This document shows positions 1-7,542 of a stretch of DNA of 34,926 nt, piece by piece. Position numbers and translations under genes: made by a program. Under the pieces are notes generated by a model. That model ran no database searches. It had not been told where the DNA came from and saw nothing but the letters and a program-made list of their open reading frames with translations. How positions within the stretch are numbered: position 1 is the stretch's first letter; each line of letters begins with the position of its first letter. This DNA comes from Alphaproteobacteria bacterium (GTDB lineage: Bacteria; Pseudomonadota; Alphaproteobacteria; Geminicoccales; Geminicoccaceae): contig JALUAG010000099.1 in NCBI GenBank assembly GCA_027045875.1, forward strand, positions 1-34,926, in the 5' to 3' direction.

Positions 1-101
1 GCTCCCCATGTGCCGCTGATCGAGGTGCCGTAGGGGTCGTCCGCCCGCGCTGCGCGGGCGGACGACCCCTACGGCACCTCGATCAGCGGCACATGGGGAG
101 C
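1..101. repeat. Perfect fold-back inverted repeat at the window's left end
   Basis: Bases 1-50 are the exact reverse complement of bases 52-101, with a single T at 51 as the centre. The right arm includes the stop codon and last codons of the acetyltransferase gene (69-101), so the left arm is an inverted copy of coding sequence. A natural terminator hairpin could account for the GC-rich core around 33-68, but not for symmetry running 30 bases into a CDS. The most economical reading is a contig end where the assembler or a chimeric read folded back at a natural hairpin. Left-arm bases should not be trusted as real flanking sequence. Confidence 0.9.
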
Positions 102-674
102 AGCGTCCCGCGGCAGGAGGCCGGTGAGCCGCGGATCCTCCACGATCTCCACGAACCGGGCGTAGGGCGTGAAGCCACTCCGGATGTAGAGGGGCAGGGC
201 CGCCGGATGGTCGAGGGTGCAGGTATGTACCCAGAAGCGCGAGGGACCGTGGGCGAAGGCGAGGCGGACGGCCTCGGCAATGAGCCAGCGGCCGTAGCCC
301 CGGCCGGTACAGGCCGGCACGAGCCCGAAGAAGGCGAGCTCGATCTCGGGAAAGCGGCGCCGGTCGAGCTCCAGGAGGCCTACGGCGCGGCCCTCGGTTT
401 CCACGACCCGCACCTCCACCGCCGGATCGTGGAGGATCGCCCGGAGGGCCTCGTCCGACAGCAGCAGGCGGCTGAACCAGAGCCAGCGCTCGCCGACGGC
501 GCGGTATAGCTCCCGGTACCCCTCGGGCTCCGGGCGCTGCCAGTACCGGAGGCGGGTGTCGGGCGGCGGTTCCACCGCCGGCAGCGCCGGCGGCTCCCGC
601 ATCTCGAGGCAGGTCACCACGGCGGCGATCCTGCCCGCCGGCACCTCGTGCAGCCCGGTCTCGGCAAGTCGCAT
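69..674 (-). CDS. GNAT family N-acetyltransferase
   Basis: A 201-residue protein with a GNAT fold. The acetyl-CoA pyrophosphate-binding signature is visible near residues 120-135 (LVPACTGRGYGRWL, the R/Q-x-x-G-x-G/A loop). It is followed by the HPAALPLYIRSGF segment typical of the C-terminal GNAT motif (neighbouring residues, Y/F, GF). The substrate cannot be inferred. The ATG lies 3 bases after the MBL hydrolase stop, so it is probably the last gene of that operon. Its last 11 codons and stop lie in the right arm of the terminal inverted repeat. The intact stop and frame suggest the gene itself is complete. Confidence 0.8.
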   Translation of the reverse strand: MRLAETGLHEVPAGRIAAVVTCLEMREPPALPAVEPPPDTRLRYWQRPEPEGYRELYRAVGERWLWFSRLLLSDEALRAILHDPAVEVRVVETEGRAVGLLELDRRRFPEIELAFFGLVPACTGRGYGRWLIAEAVRLAFAHGPSRFWVHTCTLDHPAALPLYIRSGFTPYARFVEIVEDPRLTGLLPRDAAPHVPLIEVP

Positions 675-677
675 GCC

Positions 678-1451
678 TCACTCCTCCAGCTCGATCACCA
701 GCCCGTCGTGCGCCGGGGCCACGCCCGGTGGCAGGCGGACCGCCCAGTCGGCATAGTCCACCTCGTGGTTCATGTGGGTGAGCCAGGCCCGTTCGGGCCC
801 CAGACGGTCGATCCACTCGAGGGTGCGGGCGAGATGGGCGTGGCTCGGATGCGGCCGTTCCCGCAGCGCATCCACGATCCAGAAGCGGGTGCCGGCGAGG
901 GCGGCGAAGGCGTCCTCGTCGAGGCCGTCGGTATCGGTCGAGTAGGCGAAGGCCCCGATGCGGAAACCGAAGCTCCGACCGCGTCCGTGACGCTGGCGGA
1001 ACATGACGAGCTCCAGGGCACCGATGCGGAACGGTCCCTCCTCCACGGGATGCGGCTCGAGCTCCGGTCGCCAGAAGCCGAATTCCGCCCGTCCGCCCTC
1101 GAACACGTAGCCGAAACGGGCGCGGATGCGGTCGAAGACGTCGGGATGGGCGTAGGTGGGAATGGGACGCCCGATCAGATTGTTGATCTGCCGCAGATCG
1201 TCGATGCCGTGCAGATGGTCGGCGTGGCCGTGGGTGTAGAGCAGGGCGTCGATGGCACCGATGCCCGCGTCGAGACACTGCGCCCGCAGATCGGGCCCGG
1301 TGTCGACGAGAAGGCGCAGGCCGCCGGCCTCGATGTAGAGCGCGCAGCGGCGACGCCGGTTGCGGGGATCGGGCGACCGGCAGACCGGGCAGTGGCAGCC
1401 GATCTGGGGAACGCCGGCCGAGGTTCCGCAGCCGAGAACCGTTACCCGCAT
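678..1451 (-). CDS. MBL-fold metallohydrolase, PhnP/RNase Z-like
   Basis: A 257-residue metallo-beta-lactamase-fold hydrolase. The zinc motif HGHADHLHGID (H-x-H-x-D-H) is clear near residue 80. The N-terminus begins VTVLGCGTSAGVPQIGC and is followed by a C-x-C-x-x-C cluster (GCHCPVCRS), as in the PhnP-like branch of small phosphodiesterases. I start at ATG 1451 because the family's first beta strand begins there and the longer frame upstream is low-complexity shadow. It overlaps the tatD stop by 10 bases and precedes the acetyltransferase by 3. Genes of this type commonly follow metG-tatD in alphaproteobacteria. The physiological substrate (cyclic phosphodiester or nucleotide) is inferred, not shown. 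Confidence 0.88.
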   Translation of the reverse strand: MRVTVLGCGTSAGVPQIGCHCPVCRSPDPRNRRRRCALYIEAGGLRLLVDTGPDLRAQCLDAGIGAIDALLYTHGHADHLHGIDDLRQINNLIGRPIPTYAHPDVFDRIRARFGYVFEGGRAEFGFWRPELEPHPVEEGPFRIGALELVMFRQRHGRGRSFGFRIGAFAYSTDTDGLDEDAFAALAGTRFWIVDALRERPHPSHAHLARTLEWIDRLGPERAWLTHMNHEVDYADWAVRLPPGVAPAHDGLVIELEE

Positions 1452-2242
1452 CGCGCCGGGCACAGCGCTTCCGCCCTGCGGAAGAGCCGGAAGAAATTGT
1501 CGCTGGTGGCACGTGCCACCTCGGCGAGGTCGCATCCCCTGACCCGCGCGAGCACCTCCGCGGTGTGCACGAGATGGGCGGGTTCGTTGGTCTTCCCCCG
1601 GAAGGGCACGGGTGCCAGATAGGGCGCGTCGGTCTCGAGCAGCAGCCGCTCCATGGGCATGTCGGCGACGATCCGCCGAAGCTCTTCCGAACGCTTGAAG
1701 GTGAGGATGCCGCCGATCCCGAGATGGAAGCCGAGGGCGATCGCCCGTTCGGCGAGCTCGCGGCTCGAGCTGAAGCAGTGGATCACCCCGGTGAACGGAC
1801 CGCGCGCCATTTCCTCCTCGAGGATGTCCATCGTATCCGCGTCCGCCTCGCGGGTATGGACGACGAGGGGCAGGCCGGTCTCGCGGGCGGCCGCGATATG
1901 GGCCCGGAAATCGCGTGCCTGGGCGTCCCTCGGCGCGAAATCGTAGTGGTAGTCGAGGCCCGCCTCGCCCACCGCCACCACCCGCGGATCGGCGGCCGCC
2001 GCGATCAGCGGTGCCGGATCGACGAGCCCCTCCGCACCCGCGTTGTGGGGATGGACGCCGAGGGCGCACACCACGCCGCGATGCCGGGCCGCGAGCGCCC
2101 GCACATCGTCCCAGCTGCCGCGACGGGTGGCGATGGTCAGCACGAGCCCGACGCCCGCCCGCCGCGCGTTCGCCATCACCTCCTCCACCCGCTCGGCGAG
2201 GCCGGGAAAGTCGAGATGGCAGTGGCTGTCGACGAAGAACAC
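1442..2242 (-). CDS. tatD: TatD family metal-dependent deoxyribonuclease
   Basis: A 266-residue TIM-barrel metal-dependent hydrolase. The first metal ligands are in VDSHCHLDF (H-x-H at residues 7 and 9). GEAGLDYHYD, the VVHTREAD segment and the TDAPYLAPVPFRGK segment near the C-terminus are diagnostic of TatD. TatD/YcfH proteins are 3'-5' exonucleases linked to DNA repair. The start is a GTG at 2242: no ATG precedes the invariant N-terminal strand, and a GGAGG lies 10 bases upstream inside the end of metG. It follows metG by 5 bases and overlaps the MBL gene by 10, so translational coupling is likely. Confidence 0.92.
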   Translation of the reverse strand: MFFVDSHCHLDFPGLAERVEEVMANARRAGVGLVLTIATRRGSWDDVRALAARHRGVVCALGVHPHNAGAEGLVDPAPLIAAAADPRVVAVGEAGLDYHYDFAPRDAQARDFRAHIAAARETGLPLVVHTREADADTMDILEEEMARGPFTGVIHCFSSSRELAERAIALGFHLGIGGILTFKRSEELRRIVADMPMERLLLETDAPYLAPVPFRGKTNEPAHLVHTAEVLARVRGCDLAEVARATSDNFFRLFRRAEALCPARCG

Positions 2243-2247
2243 GGCGC

Positions 2248-3780
2248 CTACGCCTCCTGCCAGCGGGGGAACACGCCCCGCGGAGCCGGCAGCGCGGTGC
2301 CGGGCGCGAGCGGGCGTCCCGCGGGGCCGAGGGCGGCGAAATGCCGATCCTCCTGCGCCACCGCCAGCTGATCCAGGAGCCGGCTCGCCGCCCCGGGGAC
2401 GAAGGGCAGGCTCAGGAGGGCGATGTGGCGGATGGTCTCGGCCAGGACCCAGAGGACGGTGCGCATCCGTCCGGGATCGCTCTTCCTGAGGGCCCAGGGT
2501 GCCTGCGCGTCGACATAGCGGTTGGCCTCGCCGACCAGTTCCCAGATCAGTTCCAGCGCCCGGTGCAGGGCCTGCTCGGCCATCGCGTCCCGGACCGCCG
2601 GCAGCAGCGCGTGGGCGCGCGCCAGCAGCGCTTCGTCGGCGGCGGCGAGGGGACCGGGCTGCGGCACCCGCCCCTCGCAGTTGCGGGCGATCATGCTGAG
2701 CACGCGCTGCGCCAGATTGCCGTAGTCGTTGGCGAGATCGTGGTTGATGCGCCGGACCATGGCCTCGTGGCGGAAATCGCCGTCCTGGCCGAAGGGCACC
2801 TCCCGCAGCAGGAAATAGCGGGTCTGGTCGAGGCCGTAGGTCCCGACCAGCGCGTGCGGGTCGATCACGTTGCCCAGGGACTTCGAGATCTTCTGCCCCT
2901 CGTTGGTCCACCAGCCGTGGGCGAACACGCGCCTCGGCGGCTCCACCCCCGCGGCCAGCAGGAAGGCCGGCCAATAGACGGCGTGGAAGCGCAGGATGTC
3001 CTTGCCGATGACGTGGAGATCGGCGGGCCAGAAGGTGCGGAACAGTTCGCTTTCGGTGTCCGGATAGCCGAGGGCGGAGATGTAGTTGGTGAGCGCGTCC
3101 AGCCAGACGTAGATCACATGCTCCGGATCGTCCGGAACGGGGATCCCCCAGCGGAAGGTGGTGCGCGACACCGAGAGATCGGTGAGACCGCCGCGGACGA
3201 AGCTCACCACCTCGTTGAAGCGGCTCGGGGGCAGCACGAAGTCGGGATGGCGGGCATAGAACTCGAGGAGCGGCTGCTGCCAGGCGGAGAGGCGGAAGAA
3301 GTAGCTCGGTTCCTCCACCCATTCCACCGGCGCGCCGGTGGGCGCCCGCCCGTCGACCAGCTCGCTCTCGGTGTAGTAGCTCTCGTCGCGCACCGAATAC
3401 CAGCCGGCGTACTTGCCGAGGTAGATGTGCCCCCGCTCGACGAGCCGCCGCCAGAGCGCCTGCACCGCCCGCTTGTGCCGCGCCTCGGTGGTGCGGATGA
3501 AGTCGTCGGCGGAGAAGTCCATGAGCGCCAGGAGCTCGCGGAAGCGCTGCGACACCTGGTCGGTGAAACGCTGCGGGTCGAGCCCCGCCTCGCGGGCCGC
3601 CTTCTCCACCTTCTGGCCGTGCTCGTCGGTGCCGGTGAGAAACCGCACGCGACGGCCGTCGAGGCGCATGAAGCGCGCCAGGGCGTCGCAGGCGAGCGTC
3701 GTGTAGGCATGCCCGATATGGGGGGAATCGTTGACGTAGTAGATGGGCGTCGTGACGTAGAAGGCTTCGGGCGCGGACAT
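2248..3780 (-). CDS. metG: Methionyl-tRNA synthetase
   Basis: A 510-residue class I aminoacyl-tRNA synthetase that charges tRNA-Met. The ATP-binding HIGH motif is exact at residues 21-24, after PIYYVN, and KISKS is at about residues 297-301, followed by LGNVIDP. The connective peptide lacks the cysteine knuckle of zinc-containing MetRS, and there is no C-terminal Trbp111-like dimerisation domain, so this is the short form usual in alphaproteobacteria. The ATG at 3780 places the protein start directly before the first Rossmann strand. holB ends 21 bases upstream and tatD begins 5 bases downstream, within the conserved tmk-holB-metG-tatD run. Confidence 0.97.
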   Translation of the reverse strand: MSAPEAFYVTTPIYYVNDSPHIGHAYTTLACDALARFMRLDGRRVRFLTGTDEHGQKVEKAAREAGLDPQRFTDQVSQRFRELLALMDFSADDFIRTTEARHKRAVQALWRRLVERGHIYLGKYAGWYSVRDESYYTESELVDGRAPTGAPVEWVEEPSYFFRLSAWQQPLLEFYARHPDFVLPPSRFNEVVSFVRGGLTDLSVSRTTFRWGIPVPDDPEHVIYVWLDALTNYISALGYPDTESELFRTFWPADLHVIGKDILRFHAVYWPAFLLAAGVEPPRRVFAHGWWTNEGQKISKSLGNVIDPHALVGTYGLDQTRYFLLREVPFGQDGDFRHEAMVRRINHDLANDYGNLAQRVLSMIARNCEGRVPQPGPLAAADEALLARAHALLPAVRDAMAEQALHRALELIWELVGEANRYVDAQAPWALRKSDPGRMRTVLWVLAETIRHIALLSLPFVPGAASRLLDQLAVAQEDRHFAALGPAGRPLAPGTALPAPRGVFPRWQEA

Positions 3781-3801
3781 GCACGGGTCTCCGCTGCGGC
3801 G

Positions 3802-4851
3802 TCAGCGGCCGCCGCCCCGGACCTCGGGGCTTCCGGCCAGTTCGTCGAGGATCACGATCAGGGCCTGGGAAGACTCGAGATGGAGCCCTTCGCCCCGCCT
3901 CGCGAAGGCCTGCAGCTTCTCCCACAGGGCCGCGAGGCGATCAAGCGGATGGCGCGCCGCGATCGCCGCCAGCGCCGCCCCCTCGCGGGGCACGAGCTCG
4001 ACCGCGGGCGGCAGGCCCGCTTCCGCCCGCACCGCCCGGCGGACGATCTCGCCGAGCAGGGCGAAGCCGCCCCAGCCGCCGCGATCGTCCGCGAACTCGC
4101 GGAGCCGTTCCGCGGCCGCCAGGAGATCGCCCCCGCCGGCGAGAGTGTCGAGCGCCCTGCCGTAGCCGTCGAGGAAACCGCTCCCGGCGAGCTCGACGGC
4201 GCGGCCGATGCAGCCCCCGGCCAGGGAGGCGAGACGTGCCGCCTCGTCGGCGGGCAGGGCCAGGAGTTCCGTGAGCGCCCGCGCCACCAGCGGCTCCTCG
4301 AGCGGCCGCAGGGCGAGCCGGGCGCAGCGCGAGAGGATGGTCCCCGGAAGGGCGGCCGGCGTCTGGGCGACCAGCAGGAACACCACCCGCGGCGGCGGTT
4401 CCTCGAGCATCTTGAGGAGCGCGTTGGCGGCGTTGCGGTTGAGACGGTCCGCCTCCTCCACCATCACCACCCGGTAGCCCGCCCGGGCGGGCGTGGCGGC
4501 GAGGCGTTCGAGCAGGCCGCGGACGTCCCCCACCAGGATCTCCTCGCTGCGCCGCTCGCCGCCCCCCCGTTCGAGGAGATAGAGCTCGGGATGGGCGCCG
4601 GAGGCCACCTGCCGGAACAGCGGATCGTGCGGATCGTGACAGCTCTTCCACCCCCCGGGGCCGGCCAGCAGCTCGCGGGCCAGATGCCAGGCGAGGGTCG
4701 CCTTGCCGACCCCCTTCGGCCCCCGCAGCAGCCAGGCATGGGGCATGCGGTCGCGGTCCATCGCCCGGCGCATCCGGGCGACCGCCCGCTCGTGGCCGAA
4801 CAGCCGCGGGTTGTGCCGCGGTGAAGGCGGTTCCCGTCTCTCCTCCGTCAT
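3802..4851 (-). CDS. holB: DNA polymerase III subunit delta prime
   Basis: A 349-residue AAA+ clamp-loader subunit. Walker A is GPKGVGKAT near residue 45. A degenerate Walker B with VEEADRLN is followed by NALLKMLEEPP, and the SRC motif in ILSRCARL is typical of clamp-loader subunits that sense the neighbouring ATPase site. The N-terminal text (NPRLFGHERAVARM) matches the alphaproteobacterial family. Only one of the zinc-module cysteines of E. coli delta prime is evident (SCHDPHDP). Its ATG overlaps the tmk stop as ATGA (4848-4851), so it is translationally coupled to tmk, its usual partner. It would act in loading the beta clamp at replication forks. Confidence 0.94.
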   Translation of the reverse strand: MTEERREPPSPRHNPRLFGHERAVARMRRAMDRDRMPHAWLLRGPKGVGKATLAWHLARELLAGPGGWKSCHDPHDPLFRQVASGAHPELYLLERGGGERRSEEILVGDVRGLLERLAATPARAGYRVVMVEEADRLNRNAANALLKMLEEPPPRVVFLLVAQTPAALPGTILSRCARLALRPLEEPLVARALTELLALPADEAARLASLAGGCIGRAVELAGSGFLDGYGRALDTLAGGGDLLAAAERLREFADDRGGWGGFALLGEIVRRAVRAEAGLPPAVELVPREGAALAAIAARHPLDRLAALWEKLQAFARRGEGLHLESSQALIVILDELAGSPEVRGGGR

Positions 4852-5492
4852 CCCCCGAGCCCGAAACGCCTGCGCACCTCCTCCCAGACCCGGTCCGCCA
4901 GCCGGTCTTCGGCGAGGGTCGCATCGAGCACCAGAAAGCGCCCGGGTTCCCGGCGTGCGAGTTCGAGAAACCCTTCGCGGATCCGCCGGTGATAGTCGAG
5001 CCCCTTGGCCTCGAAGCGCCCGTCGCCGCCGTCCGCCCGTCGCCGCCGCAGCCCGGTCTCCGGCGGCAGGTCGAGGAGCACCGTGAGATCGGGCCGCAGC
5101 CCGCCGAGCGCGGGCTCCTGCAGACGGTCCACGAGCTCGAGACCGAGCCCGCCGGCGAGGCCCTGGTAGACGCGGGTCGAATCGGCGAAACGGTCGCACA
5201 GCACCCAGCGGCCCGCCGTCACGGCCGGCAGGATCACCCGCGCCACATGGTCGCTGCGGGCGGCGAGGAACAGATAGAGCTCGGCCAGCGGCAGCCATCT
5301 CTCGGCGGCGCCGTCGAGCAGCAGGCGGCGGATCGCCTCCGCCCCCGTCGTGCCTCCCGGTTCGCGGGTGGAGAGTTCCGGGATTCCCGCCGCCCGCAGA
5401 CGCCGGGCGAGATGGGCGAGCTGGGTCGACTTGCCCGCGCCCTCTCCGCCCTCGAAGGTGATGAAGGGTGCGGACGCGCGCCCGGCGCTCAG
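4848..5492 (-). CDS. tmk: Thymidylate kinase with a probable CTG start
   Basis: Phosphorylates dTMP to dTDP. The P-loop FEGGEGAGKST begins near residue 13, TREPGGT follows, and DRFADSTRVYQG is the dTMP-binding DR(Y/F) motif. From CTG 5492 the protein is 214 residues, normal for Tmk. No ATG, GTG or TTG exists in frame between the preceding stop and the P-loop; the first is a GTG at 5246 that would delete the whole ATP site. The CTG overlaps the dacA stop as CTGA, imitating the usual ATGA coupling, and a GGAGG sits 6 bases upstream. The gene identity is certain; the exact initiation codon is inferred. The stop overlaps the holB start. Confidence 0.93.
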   Translation of the reverse strand: MSAGRASAPFITFEGGEGAGKSTQLAHLARRLRAAGIPELSTREPGGTTGAEAIRRLLLDGAAERWLPLAELYLFLAARSDHVARVILPAVTAGRWVLCDRFADSTRVYQGLAGGLGLELVDRLQEPALGGLRPDLTVLLDLPPETGLRRRRADGGDGRFEAKGLDYHRRIREGFLELARREPGRFLVLDATLAEDRLADRVWEEVRRRFGLGG

Positions 5493-6628
5493 GACGCCCC
5501 TCCGACGAGGTAGCCGATGGCGCCCATGATGCGCCCCAGCATGCCGGCCTTGGGCACCTCCCCGCCGGCCACCAGGGGCACGGTCAGCGGCTCGATCCCG
5601 GGTGCCGTGACCACCAGGGTCCCGAGCTCCTGTCCCTCGCTCACCGGCGCCGGCACCGGATTGTCGTAGCGCACCCGCACCTCCAGATCCTCGCGCGCCT
5701 GGCGCGACAGGGTGACGGCGACCAGCTCCCGGCTGACGAGGGGCACCTTCTCCGCCTCCCCCAGCCAGACGTCGGCCTCGACCACCGGCACACCCGGTTC
5801 GAACAGCCGGTACTCGCGGAACTCGCGGAAGCCGAACTCGAGCAGGCGCTCCGCCTCGATGGCCCGGTCCCGCGCCGATTCGAGCCCGGCCACGACCAGG
5901 ATCAGGCGCCGGCCCTCGCGCTCGGCGGTGGCCACGAGACCGAAGCCGGCCTCCTTGGTGTAGCCGGTCTTCATGCCGTCGACGCCGGGGACCTTCTTGC
6001 GCAGGAGCGGATTGCGGTTGAACTGGCGGATGTTGTTGTAGGTGAACTCCCGCTGAGAATAGAAGGTGAAGTACTCGGGAAACTCGCGGATGATCCGTCG
6101 TGCCAGCATCGCCAGATCGCGCACGCTCATGTAGTGGTCGGGATCGGGCAGACCGGTGGCGTTGACGAAATTGCTGTTGGTGAGCCCGAGTTCGGCCGCC
6201 TTGGCGTTCATCAGCTCGGCGAAGGCCCGTTCGCTGCCGGCCAGCGCCTCGGCCAGCACCACCGAGGCGTCGTTGCCCGATTGCACGATCATGCCCCGCA
6301 GCAGATCCACCACCTTCACCCGGGTGCCGACCTGCACGAAGGTCCGCGAGCCGCCCGTGCGCCAGGCCTTCTCGCTCACCGGCAGCTCGTCCTCGAGACG
6401 CAGACTGCCCTCCTCGAGCCGCTCGAACACCAGATAGGCGGTCATCAGCTTGCTCATCGACGCCGGCGGCCGCGGCTCGTCGGCATTCTTCTCGAACAGC
6501 ACCTGGCCGGTCCGGTAGTCGATCAGGATGGCCGCCTTGGCGGCGGTGTCGAAGACCGCGGCGGCGGCCGCCCCCGGCAGCGCCGCGACCAGCAGCAGCA
6601 ACAGCGAGACACGGATGATCGCGAGCAT
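5489..6628 (-). CDS. dacA: D-alanyl-D-alanine carboxypeptidase (PBP5/6 type)
   Basis: A 379-residue low-molecular-mass penicillin-binding protein that trims the terminal D-Ala from peptidoglycan stem peptides in the periplasm. The catalytic motifs are complete: SMSK at residues 57-60 (Ser nucleophile), SGN at 117-119 and KTG at 220-222. A signal peptide occupies about residues 1-24 and ends in an alanine run. The C-terminus has the PBP5_C beta domain and a short amphipathic, glycine-rich helix likely to anchor it to the membrane. I start at ATG 6628, 7 bases after the rlpA stop, rather than at 6694 inside rlpA: the signal peptide begins there and GGATAGGA precedes it. Confidence 0.94.
   Translation of the reverse strand: MLAIIRVSLLLLLVAALPGAAAAAVFDTAAKAAILIDYRTGQVLFEKNADEPRPPASMSKLMTAYLVFERLEEGSLRLEDELPVSEKAWRTGGSRTFVQVGTRVKVVDLLRGMIVQSGNDASVVLAEALAGSERAFAELMNAKAAELGLTNSNFVNATGLPDPDHYMSVRDLAMLARRIIREFPEYFTFYSQREFTYNNIRQFNRNPLLRKKVPGVDGMKTGYTKEAGFGLVATAEREGRRLILVVAGLESARDRAIEAERLLEFGFREFREYRLFEPGVPVVEADVWLGEAEKVPLVSRELVAVTLSRQAREDLEVRVRYDNPVPAPVSEGQELGTLVVTAPGIEPLTVPLVAGGEVPKAGMLGRIMGAIGYLVGGAS
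5499..5503 (-). promoter_or_regulatory. Shine-Dalgarno GGAGG that decides the tmk start
   Basis: On the minus strand GGAGG is followed by GGCGTC and then CTG at 5492, an ideal 6-base spacing. It lies inside the last codons of dacA. No other in-frame initiation codon precedes the Tmk P-loop, so this site is the main evidence for non-ATG initiation at the CTG. Confidence 0.6.
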
Positions 6629-6635
6629 GGCGGTC

Positions 6636-7514
6636 CTATCCGAGAGAGGGGACACCGCCGGCGAGACAGGGAGCGGCTCCCCTGCCCCCGGCACTCAGGA
6701 ATGCCTCCGGATACCCCATCCGCCGCACCCGGTCGAGTATCGAGCGGGCCACCGCCTCGGAAGAGATCGGCCCCAGCACCACCCGCGCCAGCCCGAGCCC
6801 GTCCCGGGTCGCGCTCTCGAAGCGGATGGGGGCGAGGCCGCGCAGACGCCGCGCCACCCGACGCGCCCGCGCCGTGTCGCGGAAGGCCCCGAGCTGGACG
6901 AAATAGGGGGTCGCGACATCCGCACAGCGCCGCAGTTGCCGGCCGTCGCCGGCCTCCCCCACTGTCTCCGTCTTCCGTGGCCCTTCCGCCCGCGCGGGCA
7001 CCGGCCGGGGCCGCGGCGGCACGCCGCGGGCGTCGTCGGCAAGCCGCAGGAAGCGCACCCGGACCCGCGCCAGCCCCTTCTCGCGGAACCCCAGCTCCCG
7101 GGCCGCCGCCTCGGAGAGATCGATCAGCCGACCGTCGACGAAGGGGCCGCGGTCGTTGACCCGGACGACGAGGCTGCGCCCGGTCTCGAGATTGGTCACC
7201 TCGACGAGACTGGGCAGCGGCAGGGTGGGATGGGCCGCCGTCAGGCGGTTCCTGTCGAAGATCTCGCCGTTGGCGGTACGCCGGCCGTGGAAGGGGACAC
7301 CGTACCAGGAGGCGATGCCCACCGCCTCGTAGGCGGGATCGAACCGCGGGCGGTACCAGCGGCCGTTGACCGCGTAGGGCCGCCCGAGCTTGTACACGCC
7401 CTCGGTCCGCGGCAGCGGCGCGTCCTCGGGTGCCCGGCTGGCACTGCAGGCGACGAGCAGCAGCAGCAGGAGCATCGGTCCGATCGCGCGGACGGTTCCA
7501 CGACATGCAGTCAT
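6636..7514 (-). CDS. rlpA: RlpA-like septal lytic transglycosylase lipoprotein with SPOR domain
   Basis: A 292-residue predicted lipoprotein. The signal peptide ends in a lipobox (LLVACS, lipidated Cys at residue 23). The RlpA double-psi beta-barrel follows (GIASWYG, TANGEIFD, VRVNDRGPF, with Asp-Arg-Gly-Pro typical of the catalytic loop). After a proline- and arginine-rich linker comes a C-terminal SPOR domain (TPYFVQLGAFRD through RVVLGPI) that would bind denuded septal glycan. RlpA cleaves naked glycan strands at division sites. ATG 7514 was chosen because the lipoprotein signal starts there; the longer frame upstream is not protein-like. It sits between the MltB-like gene and dacA, all wall-modifying. 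Confidence 0.92.
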   Translation of the reverse strand: MTACRGTVRAIGPMLLLLLLVACSASRAPEDAPLPRTEGVYKLGRPYAVNGRWYRPRFDPAYEAVGIASWYGVPFHGRRTANGEIFDRNRLTAAHPTLPLPSLVEVTNLETGRSLVVRVNDRGPFVDGRLIDLSEAAARELGFREKGLARVRVRFLRLADDARGVPPRPRPVPARAEGPRKTETVGEAGDGRQLRRCADVATPYFVQLGAFRDTARARRVARRLRGLAPIRFESATRDGLGLARVVLGPISSEAVARSILDRVRRMGYPEAFLSAGGRGAAPCLAGGVPSLG

Positions 7515-7542
7515 CTCGACCCGCGTCTCCACCGGTGGAGGG

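Noticed and set aside
33-68. Hairpin near the left end read as a simple terminator for the GNAT gene
   Set aside because: The symmetry extends to 50 bases per arm and into the coding sequence, which a terminator would not need. A natural hairpin may still underlie the core.
1915-4824. A 969-codon open frame on the plus strand opposite tatD, metG and holB
   Set aside because: It is antisense to three certain genes, has compositionally biased Arg/Gly/Glu text and no recognisable domain. Long antisense frames are expected at this GC content.
4848-5246. Short thymidylate kinase starting at GTG 5246
   Set aside because: It would remove the P-loop and a third of the enzyme, while conserved Tmk text continues upstream without a stop to CTG 5492.
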